From the NCBI RefSeq assembly GCF_947179165.1, contig NC_077245.1:37751286-37815285 (forward strand): DNA of 64,000 nucleotides, written 5' to 3'. A model generated the notes under the pieces. That model saw only the letters and a program-made list of their open reading frames with translations, made no database searches and was not told the origin of the DNA. The translations under genes and the position numbers were made by a program. This stretch comes from Solanum dulcamara. Its lineage: Eukaryota > Streptophyta > Magnoliopsida > Solanales > Solanaceae. Of the stretch, positions 36,601-47,949 are shown piece by piece; position 1 is the first letter of the stretch, and each line of letters opens with the position of its first letter.

Positions 36601-37515
36601 TATAGACGTACACCACTCCATTCACCGAGTCCCTCACCAAAGGGCCGGATACTTTATGTAGGCATGCATATGAGATTAAAGCAATACATTGTGACCCTAA
36701 GCCCCGCAGTGAACCGGGTGTGATACGATGATATATATGATAAGTGATACCGTATACGATGGTATGATACCATATACGATGATATAATGAAATGAAATGC
36801 ATTATGATACGATGATAAGTGATTATAACACCGAGTTCACTAGAGGGCCGGGCGCAGCATATGATGATGTGTATGATTTACGTGTCCTAAGGTGCAGGTA
36901 CAGTAATTCATTTAGTTATTATACTTGTCCCCTGCATCCCTATTTCAGTTATGATCTCAGTTACGATGTGTTATGCTTTACATACTCAGTACATATATCG
37001 TACTGACCCCCTTTCTTCGGGGGGCTGCGTTTCATGCCCGCAGGTACAGATGTTTATTCTGGAGATCCATCAGCGTAGGAGTTCCTCTCAGCTGTGTCGG
37101 AAGTGCTTCACTGTTCTGGAGCCTAAATTTTGATGCTGATCACTTAATGTATATATTTGTACATTCAGGGGTACGGAGGGGGCCTTGTTCCGCCATATGT
37201 TGTTGTTACTATTCTTAGAGGTCTGTAGACATATGTATATGTGGGTTGTTTATAAGTTTGTTTTGACTGTGCCTATATGTCATGTTGTAAATGTTTTTAT
37301 ATTATGGCAGTCTCATCGGCGCGTGCCCTTTAATGATATGATATGAATGGAAGAGGCTACAGGAACATGAAAAAGTTTTAACTCATTGGGTTTTTTTTAT
37401 TTTCTTTCCGAGTAGTATCCCCTTGTTCATAGTTCAATATGACTATAACAGATAGGTAGGTATACGGGGGTCCAGGTAGGACCCCAGTCGCGGCCTACGG
37501 GGTTGGGTCGTGACA
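33676..37515 (+). repeat. B 5' LTR
   Basis: TGTTACACCCC...GGGTCGTGACA. Palindromic CAGGTGATGCACCTACT-type units near 34050-34110; repeated GAGTCCC...GGGCCGG units at 36320-36850; triple hairpin 36986-37043; LTR-terminal hairpin GGGGTCC/GGACCCC near 37466-37486. Confidence 0.95.
36986..37043 (+). other. Triple hairpin of the B LTR
   Basis: Three adjoining inverted repeats: TCAGTAC/GTACTGA, CCCCC/GGGGG, CTGCG/CGCAG, with short loops and almost no spacing, about 470 bp before the LTR end. Present at the same place in every LTR of this group. Confidence 0.65.
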
Positions 37516-37519
37516 GAAG

Positions 37520-37531
37520 TGGTATCAGAGC
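37520..37531 (+). other. Primer binding site, B
   Basis: TGGTATCAGAGC four bases after the 5' LTR, initiator tRNA-Met type. Confidence 0.92.
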
Positions 37532-39520
37532 AGTTCGTCCTTGGAATGTCTACAGACCGTATCTAGTAGAGTCTTGTTTATCGGTGTGTTGTGCACCACA
37601 TCTATAGACAGGAGGCTACAGGATATTGAGGATGTTATTTTCTTTCATATCTAAGATCGTGCGATAGAGCCGAGCTATAGGAAATGAAATTCCTCATACT
37701 AACCTACAATTTTAGCAGGAAGACAACGCCGATAGAAGAAAGTAACTGACAATATTGGATGTTACGAAGCACACAGGTAAGCAAAGGCACGAAAGCCCTA
37801 TGTCAGGTAAGGTATTGAAATGCGATTGACAGATACAATTGAAAAGTGAAAGGAAAGGTAAAAAGGAAAGTATAACAGGTGCAGCTCGAGTGGACATAAC
37901 AGGTAAGTTCATTTTCATACTGTTAATTATGAGCGCCCTGTGCGGCTGCGATATGAGATGATATGACTATATATGTGTGCCCTATGTGGCTGAGATGTTA
38001 TACAATATGAATGTATATATGTGTGCCCTGTGAGGCATTGTTGGTATTTTCTGCGTGCAGGTGTTGAGATAGTAAGAAATACAGAGGAAACTCTGCCCAA
38101 ATTTTCCTACAAATAAGAGGAGAATGAGATACAGGGCTATAGTATGTCTTGAAAGGTTGTCCTCGCAACAATGATGAGATTTGACTAAATAAGTATGGCT
38201 GAACTCGAGAAATAAGTTAATTGCTGAGTTAATGGCAATAGAAACTAGGAGGAAGATACTAGAATAGTAGAATAAGTAAGAAAGGAACTATAATCCATTA
38301 GAAAGGAACTATAAGCCAAAGAAAATGACTCAGAGAGTACTGATAGATCGAGATAAAATGAGATAGTAAGGCATTGCCTAAATTGATACATAGGGATAAA
38401 CTATGACAAGTGATAGTTGAAGGAAGTAACAGTATGGTTAAGATAAGAGTAAGACAAGAGTACAAAGGGAAAAGAATTGTGACGGATATGAAGTGTTAAT
38501 AAGATAGCTTGTGAGACATTAAGGACAAGACTAGCTAAGAAGGGTAAGTAACCCATAGTAAGAATCGTGAAGAAAGTCAAGTGGTATTATACTATAGGTC
38601 TGAATGCGAACAAGGTACCAGGTGAACATAACAAAAACCATTATTAGAATAAGCAAAACTTAGTAAGGAATTAACTAGAAGGTATGATGTGGTCCATGTA
38701 AATGGAATGTAAAGATAGGTGTGGAACGGAAAAGCAAGCTATAGAACAAATAAGGAAGATTTATCAAGTTCCATAAGGAAAGTTTCGAATAAAGGTTATA
38801 TGATGACGAAAAGGATGGCTAGTGCAAGGAAATAAAGGGTAATATGGAAATTCCTTACGCCCAACCAAAAATGGAAATAAGTTGAAGGAATAATACAGAA
38901 TTTCTAATAGAGGCACTCAAGATAGATGCGATTAATTAAGTATAAGTATCGAACAAAAAGAGACATAGACAGTTACGAACTGGAGGTATAGTATGATGAA
39001 AAAGTATTAAGACAAGGCCACTACTACCACGAAGTTGATGTGGTTTTAAGCAGGATTAGAAATTAGCCTTAGGCACACGACAAAGGTGCAAGCTCAGGAG
39101 GCGTAAAGAAGTATGGTGTACACATGACTCCACTCTAATGATTAGTGGTATCCACTGGAATAAAGTTAGTATAATGACCAAGCTCGAAACATGAGTCATT
39201 AAAGTATAAGTACATTCGAGTGGGGAATGTGCACCAATTATGAGCCCTCGCTAATTACTGATTGGGATGAATGGAATGTGGCTTTGAGTGCACTACTACA
39301 TTACGGATACTACTCGAGTATCAATCATTAGATGAGATTCGATTCGAGATATTCCAAATATTACAGCACCCTATGATTGTGCTAGGGTTTCCTAGAAAGG
39401 CAACCTAACGTGGGGATGATTTAACAAAAGATGGAGATATGGTGCAACCCATTAAATATGTTGGAATAGAATCATTCGTGTGTAAATAGCTGAAGATATA
39501 CGGAGAATGACATAGGTACA
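37532..39520 (+). other. B internal region, leader and unrecognised part
   Basis: The leader (to about 38150) matches A and C, with tandem GCCCTGTGCGGCTGCGATAT-type repeats at 37931-38040. From 38150 to 39520 the sequence is A-rich, matches C, and shows no readable gag or RT; stops are frequent in all frames. Confidence 0.6.
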
Positions 39521-39524
39521 CCCT

Positions 39525-39536
39525 AAAGGGGGGAAG
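39525..39536 (+). other. Internal polypurine tract copy (B)
   Basis: AAAGGGGGGAAG, 95 bp before the 5S segment. C has lost this piece: its sequence jumps from the equivalent of about 39476 to about 39612. Confidence 0.45.
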
Positions 39537-39630
39537 TGGACAAGATAAGTACAAGCGTAACATAAAATTAACTGATGCTATCGCATGTAAATGGGGACGC
39601 TTAAACGTCAAACGAGACCCCATAAGAGAT

Positions 39631-39733
39631 GGACGTGATCATACCCAAACTGATGCACCGGATTCCGTCAAAACTCCGAAGTTAAGCGTGCTCGAATGAG
39701 AGTAGCATTGGGATGGGTGACCCCCTGGGAAGT
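39631..39733 (+). pseudogene. 5S rRNA-derived segment, sense in element B
   Basis: The plus strand reads GACGTGATCATACCCAAACT, GATGCACCGGATTCCGTCAA, AACTCCGAAGTTAAGCGTGC, then GAGAGTAGCATTGGGATGGG and TGACCCCCTGGGAAGT. It follows plant 5S rRNA from near its 5' end to within about 15 bases of its 3' end. A-box region AGTTAAGCGTGCTCGA, intermediate GAGTAG, and C box with one change (ACCCCCT for ACCTCCT). The missing 3' end and shared changes with C (54011-54105), together with opposite orientation to the A/I copies, mark a separate capture. Confidence 0.85.
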
Positions 39734-40369
39734 GAAAAAGAGAACAAAACAAGTATGACAAAAAGAGATTATAAAAGCGGGTTAGTACAACGACACATAT
39801 AGAACAGAGTAAGCCAAGAGCAGAAAAGATTATGGCTGAAATACAATGCACCTCGTGAAAATGGCACAAGAATAGTTGTGCAACCTATCAATATTGGCAT
39901 ACTAAGAGCGAGGTCAAATGATTACTCGATAAAAGAAAGTCAGTAATAACAATGTGATTGCCATATTTAGAATCTATTCAGGAAAAGTGTAAGATGGTTC
40001 GAGGCAGAACTATTCACATATAATCGGTATTAAGGACAAGAACCATAGTGGATCCTTGACCTCGACTAAAGGAGGTAAGCCACTAGTATAGCAACGCTAA
40101 GGAATTTTCTGGAATGCTCTATGTCCGTACACACGTTTATGTAAGGATTACAATATGATGTATGGTAAGAAAATTGGAGAAAAGATCTGAGTAAAAGAGA
40201 AAGATAGCATACCTAAGGTATTACAAGTTGGATTAAGAGGAGTTGTACAATAGCTTAAGTTAAAAGAAGCATCAGCAGTTTGATAGCCTATCTCAGGGAA
40301 TGGAAACCCCGACTTAGAGATGGGAAGCAGTTAATATGTATTATAGTACGAGCTGACCTCGCATTCTAA

Positions 40370-41159
40370 GGAACTGGGAGTTCATACGGGCTATGGTAGA
40401 TGGGTTGACAGAATCAACCTGTTCCCCTCTAGTTAGAAAGGCATATTCAGCTGAGGGCTCTGCGAAATGACATAGTAGGGAAACAATAAGATTTCACGGA
40501 GTCCCCACATTTATTATCTCAGATAGGGAAGTTCAATTTACAGCTAACCGTTGGAAATCATTCCGGAAGGGATTGAGGAACACAAATGAATCTTAGTACA
40601 ACATTTCTCCCTTCGATTAAGGGACAGGCCCGAATGTGATCCACTAAATTATTGATAAAGTAAAGCTTATTCCAGGACAAGATATCGATTAGCAGCCTAG
40701 AGTCGGCAAGAAGGGGATACATTGGTCCTTCTTAAGTCATTTGTAAAGTAGGTAAGATTGCCTATGAGTTGGACCTACCGTCCGATTTGAAACAACACAT
40801 TCAGTTTTCACAGATCAATGCTCCGTAAGAATGGGAACGACGCTCCCAAAATATTTCCCATGGAGGAGGTCCACGTAATAGGCAGTTATCCTACGAGGGG
40901 CAACCTATCTCCATTCGGGATCAGCAGATTAAACAGGTTGCGAACTAAGGACATAGTTTCCATCAAGGTACTGTGGCGGAATAAGAATCGTGAAGACATA
41001 AACTGGGAGGTTGAAAAGGACATGAAACACAAGTGTCCGTACCTATTCCCGACATCTACGGATAGCCCAGGTCTTGGAACTCGTATATTAATTACTTGGA
41101 TGAAAATATATGTCATTCCAGTAGAAAGGCATCTCCCTATGATCCGTATAAAGTCCTAA
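40370..41159 (+). pseudogene. Degraded integrase of B
   Basis: Core traces at 40380-40640: AMVDGLTES in place of the VDRLTKS block, then FHGVPTFIISDREVQFTANR, with stops before and after. At 40940-41060 the pol tail is readable: VLWRNKNREDINWEVEKDM, KCPYLFP. The tail is the end of chromovirus pol, where a chromodomain-like motif sits. The 113-codon frame 40818-41159 includes it. Not functional. Confidence 0.8.
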
Positions 41160-41173
41160 GGAAAGTTTTATTC

Positions 41174-41209
41174 AACATTCGGGGACGAATGTTCTAAAGG
41201 GGGGAAGGA
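41174..41209 (+). other. Hairpin plus polypurine tract, B
   Basis: AACATTCG/CGAATGTT inverted repeat (41174-41193), then AAAGGGGGGAAGGA (41196-41209) next to the 3' LTR. Confidence 0.9.
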
Positions 41210-44200
41210 TGTTACACCCCGCACTCTTGAGCTCGGAACGTCTTCTTAAGTTCCTTAGATACTATCATGTGAGCCGGATAAGCTACAACACTATCAAACA
41301 ACTCTAAGGAAAGAAGATTGTGATACCTCGCGAGAAGGGAGGTCGGAGATAGAGTCATAAGAATCCGGAAAGAGTTGGAGGCTAAGAAATGAGTCGTAGG
41401 ACTCGATTTACCTACGTAAGACACTAAGTTAAGAGTCTTATACACTTAAGTTGTTTAAGGATATGCCAAGCTTACGTAGTGCGGATTACATGAGCTCTTA
41501 AAGTAAGACAAGATTACGAACCCGCGAGGAAGGAAAAAAGACGACGCGTGGCAGCCAATGGAGGAGCGACACGTGGCAGCACCTCAAGCAAGCAGGTGAT
41601 GCACCTACTTAGGGTCAAGTAGGTGATGCAGCTGCTTGGGGAGGTGGACCCCGCTGCCACGTGGCAGCCCCTAATTGGCAGCATGACACGGTGGCCCAAT
41701 AGGGGCTGGAAATGTGTCCCTCTTAGGGGATGACACGTGTCACCCCTTGGGACCACCTATATTAGTTGATATGTATCCAAAATCTTCAGCTTGTTCATTA
41801 AAAATTTCCAGCAGCAACGTGAACAAAGAACCCTAAAGCTTAAGGAGAGAAACTTGCGACGGCTTTGGGAGAAAAATAGGTAAGGCCCGATTTCTTTCCG
41901 TGAATTAATTATTTAAGGTATCCTATGGTGATATGACGGTGTTTAACAACATAAAATTTATCGTTAGGGAAAAGAGGAGATTTTGTTCTTGTTAATAGAC
42001 CCGTTTTTGAAAATATCACTGTTAGTAAAACCAGTATAACTCCTTCTGTATAGCTCCGTTTCAAATGATTAAAGATGTTTTGGAAAGATATTACACAGGG
42101 CTACAACTTTCATGTAGACGCTACAACCCAGTTTTGCTTTTCTCTACTCCAAAAATGGTGGTGAAGCTTGAGGGAGCTGCTGTCCAGATTTCGTTCTGGA
42201 AATCCTACACAGACTGCTGTTGATATTTTGGGCATATCTCTTTGTACAAAATTGCTGTAGGGATGATTCGAAATGGTATGTGACCTTGAGACACATGTCT
42301 ATAACTTTCATTTAGAACACAAATCCTGTTCCCGTCAATTAGCCCTTCGAAACTAAGGGACAATACGAGACAGTAACCTGCCCAGAATTCACGTTTTGAT
42401 AACTTTGGTGAATTTTGACCAATTTCGGGTGAGGTAAGGTCTTAACTTCTAATTTGAAGTTTATGGTGTTGTTATAAGGTGTATTAAACACCTTTTAGGC
42501 TGCTGGAAGTGTAAAAATGTCATAGAAATGTTTAACGTTCGAAGCAATCCAAATTGTAGTCGTTATAGTCGAATTGTTGTCGAAGTGAAGTGTTGTTAGT
42601 GTGAGTGGTTGCTGCAGGGGTGTGAGGTGTGGTTGCAGGGCCTAAATGTGTTTTAAAGTGGTTTATGGTTCTTCTGTTTGAAGCCACATGACCCCTCGTT
42701 GTGTATAATTAAAGGCGTTACAAAATAAAGGCTAGACGCCCTATTGTGATATGGTATTTTTGAATAAGCCGTTTGAAGTTTATGTTGTATATTGTTGTTG
42801 CGTATTGCTTAAACATATGCTTCAGGTTGTTGTTGTTGGTTGGCTGTAGGTCTTAGGGACCTAATTGGAAATCCGGATAGGGCACATTGTAGGGGAGGTG
42901 CTGTCCAATTTTCGTTAACACCTTAATAAACTAAAGAACTAGTCGAGGAAACGACTAAGGAAATAGATTCCATTAATACTAAGGTGTAACCTAAGATACT
43001 GGAAGGTTAATAAAGGTTGATATTCATATTAATTTTATGTTGGATAGGTTCAAAGGACGACGAGGCGAATGGGATAAAGAGTAACTCACAAGAGGTATGT
43101 GAAGCTTTCTTTTGGCATGTTTTTGGGAATTAGTATGTAGAACTATCTTTATTTTCTTTTGGCATGTCTTAGATGTAAGTTATAAATGATATGTATATGA
43201 TATGTGGGATTCAATCCATTCATAAAGCCCTGAATATAAGTCGAAACTCTTATTTACTTCTTGATGTTAGAACTCCTGCAATAGCTGAGTTGTTGCCCTT
43301 AAGTCTTTTATGTTATGAAAACTAGTACATGTAAAGCCTATTTCTCCTTTCCTTTTGAATGGCTTAACTTTAAGTGAAATGGTATATGATATAGGTCTAG
43401 AGGTAATTCCATTTATGAGCTCTGATTGTAACTCGTGACTTGTAGTCACTCTTGAACATTAAGAGTCTGAAAGTAGTCAAACTACTATTCTCGAGCCTGC
43501 TATATAATGAATAATAAGTGGAAGTACCAGCTCCTCTCCATTTAAAGGCTCTGAAATGGTAAAAGCGTCTGATTGCATAATTTGAGACTTTGACTAGATA
43601 ACTGTGTCTCTGATTGCATAATCGTGTCTTTGATTACATAAACCATGTTTCTGATTGCATAAGCTATATGGCATTGTCTGGATGCATGTCTGTGATTCTT
43701 GAGGCCCCAACTGATGTAAGCCCTAATGACATCTAAAGGGATACCTCGGATAATTACTCCCCAGTCTTCAGGTGATGGTTCACTTGACTGTTTCATCGAG
43801 TCTTAAATAATGACTTAGTTGCATATGGTTTCTCACTACTCTACTCGTACATACTGTAACCCATCCTTCCTCGAGTCCCACGATGGGCCGGGATATGTTA
43901 TCGTGCACAGTGTTACTACTTCTTTCACCGCGTCCCGGGCCGGATGTGTATAGTTCCACGCACGAGGAGACGATGCCGTACGTGAGGTGTGATATATGTT
44001 ATATGTTATGACGATGCGATTATTCACCGAGTCCCGGGCCGGCTGTAATATGATTGTATATGTGGTGAAATAAGGAAGGAACACCGAGTCCCTCCTTAGA
44101 GGGCCGGGTACATATGTATATTATGATGGTACGCTATAGACGTACACCACTCCATTCACCGAGTCCCTCACCAAAGGGCCGGATACTTTATGTAGGCATG

Positions 44201-45047
44201 CATATGAGATTAAAGCAATACATTGTGACCCTAAGCCCCGCAGTGAACCGGGTGTGATACGATGATATATATGATAAGTGATACCGTATACGATGGTATG
44301 ATACCGTATACGATGATATAATGAAATGAAATGCATTATGATACGATGATAACTGATTATAACACCGAGTTCACTAGAGGGCCGGGCACAGCATATGATG
44401 ATGTGTATGATTTACGTGTCCTAAGGTGCAGGTACAGTAATTCATTTAGTTATTATACTTGTCCCCTGCATCCCTATTTCAGTTATGATCTCAGTTACGA
44501 TGTGTTATGCTTTACATACTCAGTACATATATCGTACTGACCCCCTTTCTTCGGGGGGCTGCGTTTCATGCCCGCAGGTACAGATGTTTATTCTGGAGAT
44601 CCATCAGCGTAGGAGTTCCTCTCAGCTGTGTCGGAAGTGCTTCACTGTTCTGGAGCCTAAATTTTGATGCTGATCACTTAATGTATATATTTGTACATTC
44701 AGGGGTACGGAGGGGGCCTTGTTCCGCCATATGTTGTTGTTACTATTCTTAGAGGTCTGTAGATATATGTATATGTGGGTTGTTTATAAGTTTGTTTTGA
44801 CTGTGCCTATATGTCATGTTGTAAATGTTTTTATATTATGGCAGCCTCATCGGCGCGTGCCCTTTCATGATATGATATGAATGGAAGAGGCTACAGGAAC
44901 ATGAAAAAGTTTTAACTCATTGGTTTTTTTTTTTTCTTTCCGAGTAGTATCCCCTTGTTCATAGTTCAATATGACTATAACAGATAGGTAGGTATACGGG
45001 GGTCCAGGTAGGACCCCAGTCGCGGCCTACGGGGTTGGGTCGTGACA
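41210..45047 (+). repeat. B 3' LTR
   Basis: Almost identical to 33676-37515, including the same short chance open frames. Triple hairpin 44520-44577. Followed by the target duplication TATTC. Confidence 0.96.
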
Positions 45048-45052
45048 TATTC

Positions 45053-45791
45053 AGCCTCAGCTACAACTTACATTTGTGTATTCTTTCAGTGTTTTATCAG
45101 TTGGGATTATTGATGTACTTACACGATTGGTCGGGCTTACTTGACTACCGTATTATTATTCTTGTGCCCTCTTTCGCCATATTTGTAGTTTGTTCTCTTC
45201 TCTTATTATTATTAGTATCATCGTGCTGCTTATTTTATATTTATTCTCTTCAAGCTCGGTCGGCCTATGATGCCTACTGGGTACGCCATGTTTTAGTGCT
45301 CATACTGCACTTCTGCATTTTATGGATGTAGCTCCAAGTTCGAGCCACCCCTAGGAGCATGTCTGATCATTCGTAGCGGTGCCAAATCCGAACTATGATG
45401 AGGTTCCTGTGTTCAAAGACTTTCTATACTCCCTCTTTTGCTTTGACTTGTACTTTGTATTTTGGACCGTCAGATCTTTATTGTATATTCATACATAATG
45501 TTAGCTTTTGTACTTAGTAGCTCCTGTATAGGTGACACCAGATCCGGGGTTTGGTCTAGTGTCAGTTCATCATTTCTTTTGGTCACTATCTGGCCTTTTA
45601 TATATTTTGTATCGTATTTACATATATATACCTTGGACCGACTTTTTCTTGGTTATATTCTTTTGTATCCACCTTATTATGTTATTAATTAGTTGATTAG
45701 ATTTAAATTTGTTTTTCGCTTGTCTTAGGTTTGGCTTTCCTCCTCAAGAGTTATAGTAGACGCCATCATGGCTCGGATTCGGGTCATGACA
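45053..45791 (+). repeat. H 5' LTR, right part
   Basis: Resumes after B and ends GGGTCATGACA at 45791, before the PBS TGGTATCAGAGC (45795-45806). No coding sequence. Confidence 0.8.
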
Positions 45792-45794
45792 GAG

Positions 45795-45806
45795 TGGTAT
45801 CAGAGC
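45795..45806 (+). other. Primer binding site, H
   Basis: TGGTATCAGAGC, three bases after the H LTR end. Confidence 0.9.
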
Positions 45807-45993
45807 TTAGGTGCATCGATCTCACCATTATAGGAGCAAGTGTCTAGTCGATTCACGCAGATTGGTACAATGACGTCTGTATCCAATCGTTTGTAAGCTA
45901 TAGGACATTGTTAGGAATTAAGTCATTATTTTTATTTGTAACCGTGCGCTAATGATGATGAACACTCTACATGTTATTTTTTCCACTATTTCA

Positions 45994-47437
45994 GATGGCG
46001 AGGATGAGATATAGTCAAGGTAGACGAGGACCCACTACCCCTACAAATAGAGCCTCAACTTAGGGTAGAGGTTGAGGCTGACACAGAGGATGGGGTAGAA
46101 CTCAGACCACAACTCCAGTGCCAAAGCTGGATATAGAGGTTGAGCAATTTGAGCCTCAGCCAGCAGAAGAACATCCAGCCCTGCCCCACCCGGATTCGAG
46201 GCTACACCACTGTTCCAAGATACTCTAGCACGGATCTTAAGCTTCATGGAGGGTACATCCTTAGCAAGTACCCTCTCTAGCACATCTGTCGGACCCCAAG
46301 TTCGAGAGGAGGCCCAAACTTCAGGGCAGGCATAGGCACAGTATGATCTGGCCCCAGTTCTACAGCCTTCTACTATAGCTCTTTCGTCCGATGAAAGCCT
46401 ATTCCTACGATTATTCATCACATAGAAGCTAGGCCGGTTATGACTGCAAAGGAGCAGAAGATGTTGGGCAGGTTTATTAAATTGGGCCCTACCAAATTCT
46501 CCGGTGCCGCGGGCGAGGATGCCCATAAGATTTTGATTAGTTGCTTGGAGAGGTTGCATATCCTCATGTAGGTAGAGTCTCATGGGGTTGATTACACTGC
46601 TTTTTAGCTAGATTGACCAGTAAACCAGTAGTGGAGGTCTTATCTCAGCTGTAGACCCATAGGATTGCTAACAATGTCATGGATGTAGTTCTTCAAGGCT
46701 TTCTTAGAGAAGTATGTATCCCACAGTTTGAGGGAGAGGTTGAGAGATTAGCCCAAACCACTATTATAGGGATCGATGAATGTCAAGGAGTATAAGTCTT
46801 AGTTCCATGATCTATCCATGGAGGCTACTAGGATTATGCCGACAAAGGAAGAGTGGATACATTAATTTGTCATAGGGTTGTCGATCTCTTTGAGGTTGAC
46901 TACAGAGAAGATGGTTACAATAGGGTTTTCATTCTTCTAGATAGTAGATCATGCCCGCACTATTGAGGTTATAAGTCCTGAGGCCTACGGAGGCAGCGAC
47001 AAGAGGCCTCACTATTAGGGCAGTTTCATTGGGCACCAATCACACGGTAAGGGTTCTTTTGGAAAAGACCATCCACAGTGGTATCCACCCAGTAGATTGG
47101 TATAGGCACCTTTATAGCTTACCAATGGTGGATCAGCAGTTGTCGGCGGTCAGAGTGGCCAGACTTTAGGTCAACCTTCTCGAGGTTAGACTTTTGGGTA
47201 TTCAGGCCATAGTGTCCATTCAGGTTTATCTGGAACATCATTGGGAGATTCATTCAGAGGGAAGTGCTATGAGTTTGGTTTGATAGGTCTCTTTGCCAGG
47301 AAGTGTCCTACTATTAGCCACCGTAGATGCTAGATGAACCAGGGCCAGCAAGTTCAGGCCCTAGGGCCCAGTTTAGCTACTTAGAGAGGGTTGGTGCCTA
47401 GGCAGGACGGAAATATGGTAGAGGTGGACACAGTCAT
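45994..47437 (+). pseudogene. H gag, broken
   Basis: Starts ATG at 45994 (MARMRYSQGRRGPTTPTNRA, then a stop). A gag core is readable in pieces. Near 47265 there is a decayed zinc knuckle, CYEFGLIGLFARKCP: the first and last cysteines remain, but the second cysteine and the histidine of the CCHC pattern are gone. Many stops. A 180-codon reverse frame at 46041-46583 is only a shadow of this region. Confidence 0.75.
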
Positions 47438-47840
47438 ATGTATGGTTTTCTGGGTAGGACGGAGGTTGAGACATCAGATGCCATCATCACTGGTACGATC
47501 TCCATCTCTCATCTGCCTGCCTATGCTTTATTTGATTTAGGGTCCACTTACTTATATGTGTCTGCTCCTTATCCTACTCGATGGGATGCTTTATATGAGC
47601 CATTTGCTATGCTTATGTGTGGAGCCATCCCCATAGGTGATTCTTTAGTAGTGGATTGAGTGTATCATTCCTTTGTGGTAACTATAATGGGATATGATAC
47701 TAGAGTGGACCTGATTTTCTTAGATATGGTAGACTTTGACTTGATTGTAGGCATGGATTGGTTTTCTACTTATCATGTGGTTTTGGATTGCATCTCCAAA
47801 ATTGTTACTTTGTGTATGGCTGGTAATCCTCTGATCGTTT
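47438..47840 (+). pseudogene. H aspartic protease
   Basis: ALFDLGSTYLYVSAPYPTRW is the active-site block of gypsy protease; the usual D-x-G-S/T is read here as DLGS. After one stop at 47657 the frame continues with IMGYDTRVDLIFLDM, DFDLIVGMDWFSTYHVVLDC, the conserved second half with GMDW. It would cut the gag-pol product. The in-frame stop shows it is dead. Confidence 0.85.
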
Positions 47841-47949
47841 GGGCAGGTATAGTTAGTCATGTGCCGTGTGGTATGATTTCCTTCCTCAAGGCTCAACGGT
47901 TAGTGGGAAAGGGGTGTCTAACCTTGCTTATGTCCGTGCAACTAGTGCT

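Larger units (their letters stand above)
33676..45047 (+). mobile_element. B: complete young non-autonomous gypsy element with sense 5S segment
   Basis: 5' LTR 33676-37515 (3840 bp), internal region 37516-41209 (3694 bp), 3' LTR 41210-45047 (3838 bp). The target duplication TATTC flanks it perfectly (33671-33675 and 45048-45052). The LTRs differ by about 15 substitutions plus a short T-run length change, counted by eye, the lowest divergence here. The two LTRs make up two thirds of the element. Internal coding is limited to broken integrase traces, so transposition needed proteins from another element. It sits in the 5' LTR of H. Confidence 0.96.

Noticed and set aside
39631..39733. Functional 5S rRNA gene
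   Set aside because: The 3' end is missing, the segment has many changes, there is no 5S spacer or array, and it lies inside a retrotransposon.
46041..46583. 180-codon open frame on the minus strand
   Set aside because: It is the reverse of the broken H gag; the plus strand carries the recognisable retroelement sequence.
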